Origin: Tepidimonas charontis
GTDB lineage: Bacteria; Pseudomonadota; Gammaproteobacteria; Burkholderiales; Burkholderiaceae_C
Direction of reading: 5' to 3'
NCBI RefSeq assembly: GCF_007556685.1
Contig: NZ_VJON01000027.1
Span: 1 to 38,037 of the forward strand
Length of the DNA stretch: 38,037 bases
Positions 7,545 to 16,111 of the stretch are shown here, in pieces; position 1 is the stretch's first letter; each line of letters opens with the position of its first letter. The notes beneath the pieces were generated by a model, which ran no database searches, had not been told where the DNA came from, and was given only the letters and a program-made list of their open reading frames with translations. The position numbers and the translations under genes are program-made.

Positions 7545-8915
7545 ATGCCGTCCCCCTCACTGCAAACGCTGGCCGTGCGTGGGCCGCGCTGGCTGCGCCT
7601 GGGCGCTGCGGCCCTGATCGCGTGTGCGGCGCTTAGCCCGGCCGCAGCGCTGGACTTGACCGAAGCCTATCGGCTGGCGCTCGACAACGACGCGACGGTG
7701 CGCGCCGCGCGCGCCGCCGCCGACGCCCAGCGCGAACGCCTGCCGCAAGCGCGCGCCCAGCTCTTGCCCAACATCGGCGCCAGCGCCGGGCGTGCCCACA
7801 ACGACCTCACGCGCACCCAGGCCAATATCCTGGGACAACCCGTCACCAGCGACGAGCGCTACTACAGCAAAAACGCCAGCCTCACCTTGCGCCAGCCGCT
7901 GTACCGCCCCGCGCTGTGGGCAGCCTTGGAGCAAGCGCGTGCGGTCGTGGCCGATGCCGACGCCACCCTGCAAGCCGAGCTGGACAACCTGGGCCCGCGC
8001 GTTGCCAGCGCCTACTTCGAAGCCCTGTACGCGCACGACCAATTGGCGCTCGTGCGCGAGCAAGTGCGGGTCGCGCACATCCAGCTCGACGCCGCCGTCA
8101 AGGCCTGGCAAGCCGGCACCGGCACCCGCACCGACGTCGACGAAGTGCAAGCGCGGCTGGACCTGCTGCGTGCAGACGAGCTGCGCGCGCGCCAGCAGCT
8201 CGACTTTACCCGTCACGGCCTGCGCGCGCTCATCGACCGCGAACCCGACGCCCTGGCTGCCCTCGATCCGCAGCGGCTCGTGCTCAGTCCCCCGCAACCG
8301 CTCGACCTCGACGCTTGGCTGGCCAAGGCCGAGCAGGGCAACCCGACCTTGCAAGCCCTGCGAGCCCGCGTCCAAGTCGCCGAGCAAGAAGTCCGGCGTG
8401 CCCAAGCGGGGCACCTGCCCACGCTCGACGCTTACGCCCAGGTCACCCACAGCGCCAGCGAAAACGTCACCACTCCCAGCTCGCGCTACACCAACCGCAG
8501 CGTCGGCGTGCAGTTCAACCTGCCGCTGTACGCCGGGGGAGCCGTCGACTCCGCCACGCGCCAAGCCCTGGCAGAACTGACGCGGGCCCAAGAAACCCTG
8601 CAAGCCACCCGCCGCGATCTCGGCGTGCGTCTGCACCGCGAATACCGCGCCATCACCGAAGGCATCGAGCGCGTGCGGGCGCTGGAGCGCGCGGTGGCAG
8701 CGGCCGAGCTCGCTGTCACCTCCAACCAACGCTCGTGGGCCGCTGGCACCCGAACCGTGCTCGACGTGCTCAACGCCCAGCAGCAGCGCCAAACGGCGCT
8801 GCGCGACCTCGCGCAGGCCCGCTACGAAGTGTTGCTGGCGCGGCTGCGCCTGTGGGCGCTGGCCGGCGAGAGTGTCGAAGAAGAAATCGAGCGCATCAAC
8901 GCGGCGTTGCGCTAG
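7545..8915 (+). CDS. TolC-family outer-membrane channel of the type I system
   Basis: 456 residues with a signal peptide (basic stretch to ~18, hydrophobic core ~19-31, cleavage probably after Ala35 in SPAAA). The mature protein shows the two-fold repeated coiled-coil/beta layout of TolC. Each half opens with a LTLxxAYRxAL-like or AxxGNPTLxAL-like segment, with strands around TLRQPLY and FNLPLYAGG. The family forms trimers that give the exit duct of type I systems. A strong AAGGAGGAG Shine-Dalgarno overlaps the end of the adaptor gene, and the stop-to-start gap is 4 bases, so it is the last gene of the secretion operon. Confidence 0.92.
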   Translation: MPSPSLQTLAVRGPRWLRLGAAALIACAALSPAAALDLTEAYRLALDNDATVRAARAAADAQRERLPQARAQLLPNIGASAGRAHNDLTRTQANILGQPVTSDERYYSKNASLTLRQPLYRPALWAALEQARAVVADADATLQAELDNLGPRVASAYFEALYAHDQLALVREQVRVAHIQLDAAVKAWQAGTGTRTDVDEVQARLDLLRADELRARQQLDFTRHGLRALIDREPDALAALDPQRLVLSPPQPLDLDAWLAKAEQGNPTLQALRARVQVAEQEVRRAQAGHLPTLDAYAQVTHSASENVTTPSSRYTNRSVGVQFNLPLYAGGAVDSATRQALAELTRAQETLQATRRDLGVRLHREYRAITEGIERVRALERAVAAAELAVTSNQRSWAAGTRTVLDVLNAQQQRQTALRDLAQARYEVLLARLRLWALAGESVEEEIERINAALR

Positions 8916-8947
8916 CACCCGCTGGGGTCAGCGTAAATTCGGCAATC

Positions 8948-10051
8948 ATGCTCATTCAAGCGCTTGTGGCACTCGTGGTGGCCTTTGCCGTGTCCGCCGT
9001 TTTGGTGCGTAATGGCCGGCATTGGACCGTGGGGCTCGACGATGACAAGCCTCAACGCTTTCACATCGGCGACGTTCCGCGGCTCGGAGGCGTCGCCCTT
9101 GCCGCGGGCATGGCGATCGCGGGCGTACGCGCCGCCCTATCGCCTACGTTGGGCGACGTTGGGCTGGCAGCGCTGAATGGCGCCGAGCTTGCGATGTGGT
9201 GGTTAGCCGTATTGCCGGGCTTGGCGGCAGCGTGGTATGAGGACTGCACGCAGCGGCTGGAACCCCGATGGCGGTTGCTATTGACATTCGTCACTGGACT
9301 GCTGGCTGTCGTGTTGCTGGACTTGTCCATCGCGCGCACAGGCTTTGCGTTCCTCGATGTCTTTTGGCAGTCCTCTGCGCTGTTTGGCGTTTGTCTGGCG
9401 GTGGTGGCTATCGCGGGTCTTCCGCACGCGTTCAATATCATCGATGGCTACAATGGCCTGGCGGGCGTCATTGCTGCAGCGGCAGCATTGGCATTGGCCT
9501 ATGTGGCTATCAAGGTGGGTGATTGGCGCTTGGCTGGTTGGTTGATTGGCCTGGTTGGGGCTACCCTTGGATTTTTATTCTGGAATTATCCGCGTGGTTT
9601 ATTGTTTGCTGGCGACGGGGGCGCCTATCTGTGGGGTATCAGTCTCGCCATTGCGTCGATACAATTGGTTCAAGGAAATTCGCGGGTGTCGCCATGGTTT
9701 CCAATGCTGGTGTTCGTTTATCCCGTTTCAGAAACCTTGTTCTCGATATACAGAAAGTGGGTGCGCGGGGAGTCTCCCAGCGTTGCGGACGCGCTGCACT
9801 TTCACCAGCTGATCTACCGCCGAATCGTTCGTCAGGTATTTGAGGGTGACCAGGTACGACGACTGCTCATACGCAATAATAAAACGTCGCCCTACCTATG
9901 GGCTTTTGCTGCGTTTACGCTGGTGCCAGCCGTACTGTTTTGGGATAATTCTTGGATATTGATGCTTTTTTGTTTATTTTTCATGACGGCTTATATCGTG
10001 ATGTACCGCTCGATCATTCGATTCAAGGTGCCGACTTGGTTACGTTTCTAA
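8948..10051 (+). CDS. WecA/MraY-type polyprenyl-phosphate sugar-1-phosphate transferase
   Basis: A 367-residue multi-pass membrane enzyme of the glycosyltransferase-4 family. Members transfer a sugar-1-phosphate from a UDP-sugar to undecaprenyl phosphate and so start O-antigen or capsule synthesis. Family landmarks are in order: VPRLGG (~43-48), an acidic YEDCTQRLEPRWR loop (~97), NIIDGYNGLAG (~163-173), NYPRGLLFAGDGGAYLWG (~214-231) and the HxH motif HFHQLIYRR (~284-292). The usual DD of the first acidic loop is ED here. The frame is open far upstream, but that part is only the reverse shadow of the TolC gene; ATG 8948 begins the hydrophobic N-terminus. GC is lower than in the secretion genes, consistent with transfer. 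No Shine-Dalgarno is evident. The exact sugar is unknown. Confidence 0.88.
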   Translation: MLIQALVALVVAFAVSAVLVRNGRHWTVGLDDDKPQRFHIGDVPRLGGVALAAGMAIAGVRAALSPTLGDVGLAALNGAELAMWWLAVLPGLAAAWYEDCTQRLEPRWRLLLTFVTGLLAVVLLDLSIARTGFAFLDVFWQSSALFGVCLAVVAIAGLPHAFNIIDGYNGLAGVIAAAAALALAYVAIKVGDWRLAGWLIGLVGATLGFLFWNYPRGLLFAGDGGAYLWGISLAIASIQLVQGNSRVSPWFPMLVFVYPVSETLFSIYRKWVRGESPSVADALHFHQLIYRRIVRQVFEGDQVRRLLIRNNKTSPYLWAFAAFTLVPAVLFWDNSWILMLFCLFFMTAYIVMYRSIIRFKVPTWLRF

Positions 10052-10121
10052 GAGTCGCGCCGGTAACGGTGGTGGCCACATTGTCGGATCAGACCTGCTC
10101 TTGGCAATCAAATAGTTCGTC

Positions 10122-11834
10122 ATGTTAGACCGACAACTGGAGGGTCAAACCTTCCCGCAGCCGTTCGATATCGCGCGTTATCGGCGGTACTTGGTATTTG
10201 CGCCCCATGCCGACGACGAGGTCTTCGGCTGCGGTGGCACGCTGGCGCTAGCTGTGCGCGCCGGTGCCTCGGTGCAGGTGGTGGTCGTCACCGATGGTCG
10301 TTTCAGTCATCCCGACAGGCCGGCTGACGAGGTAACCAGTAAGCGCCGCGAGGAAGCGCGTGCGGCAGCGGCGCTGTTGGGCTACGAACTGGTGTTTTGG
10401 GACGTGTCGGACCGAAATGTGCGTCTTCAGCCGTCTCTCGTCGAGCGGCTATGCACAACGCTCGTTGACTATCGTCCCGATATCGTTTTTTGTACGCCCC
10501 CCACCGAGCCGCATCCCGACCATCAGGCGTTGGGTTTGGCGCTGATGGCTGCGATACAGCAGCTAAGTCCCAGGCCGGATCTGGCGTGGTATGAATCGGG
10601 GCACCTCCTCATCGATCCAACGCACCTCTGTGATATTACGGCTGTCTTCGACCAAAAACGCGCGGCGGTCCGGTGCTTTACGTCGCAGGAGGCCTTGGCG
10701 AGCTACGCCCAGTGTATCGAGGCGAAAGACCGCTTTCGCACCCTTACGCTGGGTCGCTCTAGTCTTGCGGCGGAAGCATTTTATGTGATGAATACAGCTG
10801 TCGGGGGCTTCATGGCGACAGTGCCTGGATTGCATGCGCTTCGCCTCCATCACGATGGGCGCGCTGCAACGCCTGCTGATTTGCCGCTGGTCAGTGTTCT
10901 GGTGCGTACCATTGGTGATCCGCGACTGGAAGAGGCGGTGGCGAGCGTCCTCGCCCAAACCTATCGACCCATCGAAATCGTCGTGGTGGCGGCTGATGGA
11001 CGCGATCCACGGCAAAGGTTTCCAGCCCTGGCCTCCGTTGCAGAGCTGCGTATCGTCAATACCGGAGTTGCTCTGACGCGGCCGCAGGCTGCCAATGCGG
11101 CGCTGCGCGCGGCGCGGGGTGAGGTCGCTATCTTTCTTGACGACGACGACCTGTTTTTACCGCACCACCTCGAATCATTGGTCGATGTGTTGCGTGCCCA
11201 TCCCGAAGTTGATGCCGTGCATGCAAATGCGCATGTGGTGGATAGCGACGGGCGGCTATTGTTTACCTATGATTTGCCTTTTGATAGGGATTTATTGTAT
11301 GTACGTAACCGGCATCCGATACACACGGTTGCATTTCGTATGAGGCTCGTTCACGCGTATGGATGTCATTTCGACGAGTCGTTGCAGCGCCTCGAGGATT
11401 GGGATTTTTGGCTTCAGGTGTCGCAGCGCACCGATATGTTGAGCACGGGTCGAGTATCTGCTATATATCGAAATGATCAACGCTCACGCGCCGTTGAGGC
11501 GATCGATGAAATACGCATGATACGGCAGCGCTGGATTGGTACCGAGCAGATATCGGGTGTTATCGACGCGCTGGTGCGAGAACGCGACGAGCTCGAGCAG
11601 CGTTGGCACAGCGCCCTCTGCGATAATCAAACGTTGCGCGCTCGGCTGAGCGAGCCCCGCAGCGAGTTGTCACCCGAAGCGCAGGTGCGGATCGCCGAAG
11701 CTGAAGCGCGGGCCAGTGCGGCCGAGCGCTCATTGCGTTTGGTCGAGCGCAGCGTCAGTTTCCGTCTGGGCCGTTGGTTGACCGCGCCCTTGCGGTGGTT
11801 GCGCCAATATCTACACGGAGAGGGACCGGTTTGA
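10122..11834 (+). CDS. PIG-L/LmbE deacetylase fused to GT2 glycosyltransferase
   Basis: A 570-residue two-domain protein. Residues ~15-235 are a PIG-L/LmbE-type zinc-dependent N-deacetylase, with the metal motif PHADDE (~28-33) and HPDHQ (~131-135). Residues ~254-470 are a GT-A family 2 transferase, with VSVLVRTIGDP, EIVVVAADGRDPRQRF and the metal/nucleotide-sugar motif FLDDDDLFLP (~338). A helical, charged tail (~485-550) looks coiled-coil before a basic-hydrophobic end. PIG-L enzymes remove acetyl from GlcNAc-type sugars, so the fusion could deacetylate a sugar and extend the chain on one polypeptide; this is inferred. Its stop overlaps the next start (TTGA). GC is uneven, with an AT-richer patch at ~11,250-11,500. 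Confidence 0.87.
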   Translation: MLDRQLEGQTFPQPFDIARYRRYLVFAPHADDEVFGCGGTLALAVRAGASVQVVVVTDGRFSHPDRPADEVTSKRREEARAAAALLGYELVFWDVSDRNVRLQPSLVERLCTTLVDYRPDIVFCTPPTEPHPDHQALGLALMAAIQQLSPRPDLAWYESGHLLIDPTHLCDITAVFDQKRAAVRCFTSQEALASYAQCIEAKDRFRTLTLGRSSLAAEAFYVMNTAVGGFMATVPGLHALRLHHDGRAATPADLPLVSVLVRTIGDPRLEEAVASVLAQTYRPIEIVVVAADGRDPRQRFPALASVAELRIVNTGVALTRPQAANAALRAARGEVAIFLDDDDLFLPHHLESLVDVLRAHPEVDAVHANAHVVDSDGRLLFTYDLPFDRDLLYVRNRHPIHTVAFRMRLVHAYGCHFDESLQRLEDWDFWLQVSQRTDMLSTGRVSAIYRNDQRSRAVEAIDEIRMIRQRWIGTEQISGVIDALVRERDELEQRWHSALCDNQTLRARLSEPRSELSPEAQVRIAEAEARASAAERSLRLVERSVSFRLGRWLTAPLRWLRQYLHGEGPV

Positions 11835-14800
11835 CCATCGAAGCCGTCAGTGTCGTCATTCCCGCGTACAACCACGAGGCCTACGTCGCCCAGGCCGTGC
11901 GCAGCGCCTTGGCGTACCCGCTGGTGGGTGAGGTGTGGGTGTGCGACGATGCCTCCACCGACCGTACGTGGGAAGTGTTGCAGCAGCTCACCGACCCCCG
12001 CTTGATCGTCACGCGCCATTCGGTCAACCAAGGCGCCCATGCGACGCTGGGGGCGCTGCTGGATCGGGCGCAGGGCCCGTATCTGGCGGTCCTCAACTCC
12101 GACGACCTTTTTTTGCCCGGGCGGCTGCAGCGTTGTGTTGACGTGTTGCAGGCCGGACAGGCGGATCTGGTGGGCACGGACATCCAGCTCATCGACGCGG
12201 CCGGTAACGAGATCACCGACCATTGGTGGGTGAGTGCGTTCGCTGCGCTCAAAGCCGTGTGGCGGGAAACGGGCGATTGGGTAGCGACGTTGCTGGAGGG
12301 CAATGTCTTCATGACGACCTCCAACTTCGTCTTCACGCGCGCGCTGTGGCAGCGGCTGCGCCCTTTCAGCGCCGATCGCTACGTCCATGACTACGATTTT
12401 TTGCTGCGCGCGGTGGCGGCCGGCGCCCGCCTGGCCTGGGTGGACGAGCCGCTGTTGGCCTACCGCTTGCACGGCGCCAACACCATCAGCGAAAGCCCGC
12501 TGGCGGCCAACCTGGAGGCCGCCGCCCTATTGCGCCGCCACCTGGGGGCGCTGCTGGCGCTGCCGGGGCCCTTGGCGCAGCGGGTGGCGCATTTGAATAG
12601 CCAGTGGGCCCGCATCGAGGGCTACGAAGTGCAGATCCTGCGCGACCAAGCCCAGCGGCAAGTGCAGACGTTACAGGTGGCACTCGCACAGCATGAGCAA
12701 AAGCTGAGTGAGTGTGAGCGGAGAGTCTCTGAGCGCGACGCCGCCTTGCGCCATGCGCAGCTGCAAGCCCGCGCCTGGGCGTGGCGTGCGACGAACGCGA
12801 TGAGCACGTCGGCGCCCGCACGGGCGCGCTCGAGGAAACGTTGGCAGCAGCTGCTGCGGGCTGTGCGCCAGCAACTGGCGCTGGCGCGTACCGTGCCGGC
12901 TGGCGCGTCGCTGCATCGGGTCAACGGCTTTGCGGCGCTGCGCCGCTTGGTGCAGCAACGCCCCGCGCTGCAAGCCATCTCGGTGGATGTGTTCGACACG
13001 CTGGTGGCGCGCTGTGTGGAGCCGCCCGACGACATCGTGCGCCAAGTGGCCGCTCGCCTAGCCGACCGTCTGGGCGTGCCCGAGCACGCGGACTATGTGT
13101 TGCACATGCGGCGCGAGGCCGAGTATGCCTTGCGCCAGGCGGCGCTGGCCGACGGCTATGACCACGAATGCCACCACGATGAACTGGTCCACGCGTGGCT
13201 GGCACGCCTGCTGCCCGACTGGGACGATGCGGCGCGCGCCGCGCTGGCCGAGTGGGTGGAGCAGACCGAACTGGAGCTGGAGCGCCTGGCGCTGCAGCCC
13301 AAGGCCAATGCGCATCTGTTTTTGCAATGGGCCAAGGCGCAAGGGCTGCGCGTGCTGGCAATCTCCGACATGTACCTTGGCCAGCGGCACCTGCGGCAGC
13401 TGCTGGGCGCACTGGGCTACGCCGACTTGATCGACCACATCTACGTCTCGTCCGAGCACCGGATGGGCAAATATTCAGCACGCTTGTTTCAACACGTCTT
13501 GCATCGAGAAGGGCTGCCGCCTGAAGCCGTGCTGCACGTCGGCGACAACGTTCTGGCGGATGCGGTGGCGCCCGCGCGGTTGGGCCTGACCGGTGTCTTT
13601 TTGGACGAGCGGCGCGAGCGCGCGCGCCGCCGTCGTCAGGCGCTCTCGGCCCGTATGGCGGCTTCGGGTGGCATCTGGCCCGGTCGGCGGGTTGCAGAGG
13701 TGATTGCGCAACGCTTGCAAGCCGACCCGCGCGCGCGCCGTGACGACCCCTACTTCCAGTACGGGCTGGAAGTGCTGGGGCCGGTGTTTGCAACGTTCAT
13801 GGCCGGCTTGCTGGAGCGCGTCAAAACCGATCGGCCGCAGCGGCTGCTGTTCTTGGCGCGCGACGGGTATCTCTTCTATCACATGTATGCCGATGCGGTG
13901 CGGCATTTGCCCGGACCGTGGCCCGAAGCTGCGTACATATGCGTCAGTCGCGCCGTGGCGGCGCAGGCGGCCGTGGCCGAAGGGCTGGACGCCGAACGCG
14001 CCGCGGTTGCCCTGTACAACCCCAAGCAGCAAGGGCTGTGGTCCATACTCAAGACCTACGGGTTGCCGCCGGAGGAATTCGCGGATTTGGCGCGCGAACA
14101 CGGCTTGCAGCCCATGCAGCAGCCCTTGAGAGACCGCAACGATCCGCGGCTGCGGGCGTTTTTGGATGATGAACGGGTGCAGTCCCGCGTCCGTCCGCTG
14201 GGCGAGCAGGCACGCGCACGGCTGCACCGCTATTTTGCCCAGCACGGGTTTTTTTCCTGCGAATGTGTCGCGCTGGTCGATATTGGTTGGAACGCCACCA
14301 TTCAACGCTTCTTGGAAAAAGCATTCGCGGCGCACGGGCCTTACCCAACCGTGCACGGCTACTACTTTGCCTACGTGCACGCCATTCACCAGGATGCACT
14401 GTCTCATGGCTCCATCGAAGGGCTGATGTACGACCGCCGGCGCGGCAACGCGCACGAGCGCGCGCCACTGGACTTCGAAGAATTGTTCGAGCAGGCTGCC
14501 CGCGCGCCGCACGGCACCACCATCGGCTACCAGGAGGTCGGCGAGACGGTACAGCCCATTTTCAAGGACGACGCGGCGCCGGACCGCCAAGCCGAGCTGC
14601 GCTGCAACCCCTCGATCCAGGCGCTGCAAGACGGGGTGATGCTGTATTGGGAGCATATGCTCGCCGCACAGACCCTCACCGGGGCCGATTTCGCAGCGCT
14701 CAAGCCCTACGCGATGGCGCTGGCCGAGCGCGCCGTCGTCTATCCTACGCCGCAGGAAGTGCAGCTGATCGCGGCCCTGGCGCATACCGAAGACTTCGGC

Positions 14801-14989
14801 CACGAACACCTGCTGGAGCTGGCGCCAGCGCCGCTGCGTTGGACCGACTGGTTACACCCGGCGCGGCTGAAGCGCCAGCTGGCCGCGCCGTGGCCGTTTG
14901 CACGGTTTGCGCGCCTGCCCAGCCTGGCGTTAAAACTCGCGATGCGCTGGACCCACTTGCGCAGCATACGGCGTCGACATCCAACATGA
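11831..14989 (+). CDS. GT2 glycosyltransferase fused to HAD-like (COG5610-type) protein
   Basis: A 1052-residue protein if it starts at TTG 11831, which overlaps the previous stop and follows GGAGAGGGA. Residues ~5-270 are a family-2 glycosyltransferase (VSVVIPAYNHEAY, VWVCDDASTD, LNSDDLFLPGRL). A coiled-coil linker covers ~275-320. A HAD-like domain spans ~380-590, with motif I DVFDT (~387), SDMYLG and GDN (~570). A C-terminal region (~640-1050), including FLARDGYLFYHMY, matches the arrangement of predicted HAD hydrolases grouped as COG5610 and found in polysaccharide loci. Motif I reads DVFDT rather than DxDGT/DxDxT, so phosphatase activity is unsure. It probably acts on the same surface glycan as its neighbours. 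Confidence 0.87.
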   Translation: MTIEAVSVVIPAYNHEAYVAQAVRSALAYPLVGEVWVCDDASTDRTWEVLQQLTDPRLIVTRHSVNQGAHATLGALLDRAQGPYLAVLNSDDLFLPGRLQRCVDVLQAGQADLVGTDIQLIDAAGNEITDHWWVSAFAALKAVWRETGDWVATLLEGNVFMTTSNFVFTRALWQRLRPFSADRYVHDYDFLLRAVAAGARLAWVDEPLLAYRLHGANTISESPLAANLEAAALLRRHLGALLALPGPLAQRVAHLNSQWARIEGYEVQILRDQAQRQVQTLQVALAQHEQKLSECERRVSERDAALRHAQLQARAWAWRATNAMSTSAPARARSRKRWQQLLRAVRQQLALARTVPAGASLHRVNGFAALRRLVQQRPALQAISVDVFDTLVARCVEPPDDIVRQVAARLADRLGVPEHADYVLHMRREAEYALRQAALADGYDHECHHDELVHAWLARLLPDWDDAARAALAEWVEQTELELERLALQPKANAHLFLQWAKAQGLRVLAISDMYLGQRHLRQLLGALGYADLIDHIYVSSEHRMGKYSARLFQHVLHREGLPPEAVLHVGDNVLADAVAPARLGLTGVFLDERRERARRRRQALSARMAASGGIWPGRRVAEVIAQRLQADPRARRDDPYFQYGLEVLGPVFATFMAGLLERVKTDRPQRLLFLARDGYLFYHMYADAVRHLPGPWPEAAYICVSRAVAAQAAVAEGLDAERAAVALYNPKQQGLWSILKTYGLPPEEFADLAREHGLQPMQQPLRDRNDPRLRAFLDDERVQSRVRPLGEQARARLHRYFAQHGFFSCECVALVDIGWNATIQRFLEKAFAAHGPYPTVHGYYFAYVHAIHQDALSHGSIEGLMYDRRRGNAHERAPLDFEELFEQAARAPHGTTIGYQEVGETVQPIFKDDAAPDRQAELRCNPSIQALQDGVMLYWEHMLAAQTLTGADFAALKPYAMALAERAVVYPTPQEVQLIAALAHTEDFGHEHLLELAPAPLRWTDWLHPARLKRQLAAPWPFARFARLPSLALKLAMRWTHLRSIRRRHPT

Positions 14990-15231
14990 TGCGCACACCT
15001 CATTCGCGTCTTCTGATCTCCCCGATCAAACTATTCGCGCTGAGCCTACCATTCAAGTTGGCTCGTTCATCGGGCTGTGGTCTGTCGCCCGGATGGCGAC
15101 CCTTGCGCGCGTGGCTGCGGTTGTGTGCGCTGTCAACGATCAACGATATCGACCGCATTCGGTACATCCTTTTTGTCCTTGCTCGAAAAAGGCGGCACAA
15201 ACACGATGACGCATCCGATCACCGGGAATGA
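14986..15231 (+). CDS. Uncertain small ORF between glycosyltransferase and exporter genes
   Basis: An 81-residue frame whose ATG overlaps the preceding stop (ATGA). The product is basic (LFVLARKRRHKHDDASDHRE end) and has no recognisable domain. It may be a small coupled gene or a chance frame. The whole stretch 14990-15340 otherwise holds nothing recognisable except an inverted repeat CCTTTTT...AAAAAGG (15168-15174/15186-15192). That repeat could be a weak terminator or part of the exporter promoter region. Confidence 0.2.
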   Translation: MMRTPHSRLLISPIKLFALSLPFKLARSSGCGLSPGWRPLRAWLRLCALSTINDIDRIRYILFVLARKRRHKHDDASDHRE

Positions 15232-15340
15232 CGCGCCACCCTGCGGCGATCCGGCTGAACAGGGCAACTGGACGTGTCGGGCGGCGTCCGTAAAGGTCGT
15301 CACAATCACCCTGACGCACCTCGCTTCTTGACGATTGCTC

Positions 15341-16111
15341 ATGTTATTCATTTATTTTCAATGGGTGCGCCGTGAGCTGCTGGCGCGCTACTCGGGCAGT
15401 TTGCTCGGTTTGGCCTGGTTGATCTTGCAGCCGACGCTGCAACTTGGCATATTCGTTTTATTGTTTCACCAGTTCATCGGTCTGCGCTGGGGTGTGTCAG
15501 GTCGGCAGGATGTCCTTGTCTACGCGCTGCATGTCTTCATCGGCTTGGCGGTATTCAACTTTATAGCAGACGTCATCCAACGCAGCCCAAATGCCATCGT
15601 CAGTCAACCGCACTTGGTCAATAAAATCAAATTTCCGTTGCCGCTTTTGCCGGCGGCGCTCGTCGGCGCCAGCGCCGTGTCATTCTTCATCATGATCCTG
15701 ATCGCCACGGCTGCTGCCATCGCATTACACGGTGCAGACAACGTGGCACCATTGACCATTACTGGAATCGCGCTCGTGCTCATTGCATATGCCTTAGGCT
15801 GCGCCTGGTTCTTGGCTGCCCTCGGCGTCTTTGTGCGTGACACCAGCCACATCGTTGGTCACGTAACCAGCGTTTTGCTATTTTTGAGTCCCGTGTTCTA
15901 TCCGGCCGACGTGATACCGCCGTCCTGGCGCTGGCTGATCGACTGGAATCCCATTGCCTGGGGTGTTGAAAGTTTGCGCCAAGCGTTCACCCTCAAGCAA
16001 GCTATTGATGGGGCGAACGCGATCGCCCATGCGGGCGCAGCCCTTGGTTTTGCCTTTCTTGCATACAGCTGGTTCATGCGCTTACGCAAAGGCTTTGCCG
16101 ATGTCCTCTGA
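15341..16111 (+). CDS. wzm: Polysaccharide ABC exporter, membrane subunit (Wzm-type)
   Basis: A 256-residue ABC-2-type permease with the classic opening of the O-antigen/teichoic-acid export family (WVRRELLARYSGSLLGLAWL). It has about six hydrophobic segments and the conserved region LFLSPVFYPADVIPPSWRW (~183-200), followed by LIDWNPIAWGVESLR. It would move a lipid-linked polysaccharide across the inner membrane with the ATPase encoded next. ATG 15341 is preferred over a TTG two codons upstream. The ATPase gene starts 11 bases before this stop. Confidence 0.9.
   Translation: MLFIYFQWVRRELLARYSGSLLGLAWLILQPTLQLGIFVLLFHQFIGLRWGVSGRQDVLVYALHVFIGLAVFNFIADVIQRSPNAIVSQPHLVNKIKFPLPLLPAALVGASAVSFFIMILIATAAAIALHGADNVAPLTITGIALVLIAYALGCAWFLAALGVFVRDTSHIVGHVTSVLLFLSPVFYPADVIPPSWRWLIDWNPIAWGVESLRQAFTLKQAIDGANAIAHAGAALGFAFLAYSWFMRLRKGFADVL

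Noticed and set aside
3072-8918. Very long minus-strand open frames (3072-4439, 4943-6208, 6224-7399, 7557-8918)
   Set aside because: They are antisense to clear secretion genes, have low-complexity His/Gln/Arg/Gly products and no domains. High GC keeps these frames open.
7916-8947. A 344-codon N-terminal extension of the WecA/MraY-type gene
   Set aside because: It overlaps the TolC-family gene in another frame and is Arg/Ala/Pro-rich. The enzyme's hydrophobic start is at ATG 8948.
13475-14809. 444-codon minus-strand frame
   Set aside because: It is antisense to the HAD-like region of the GT2 fusion gene, which has better motifs.
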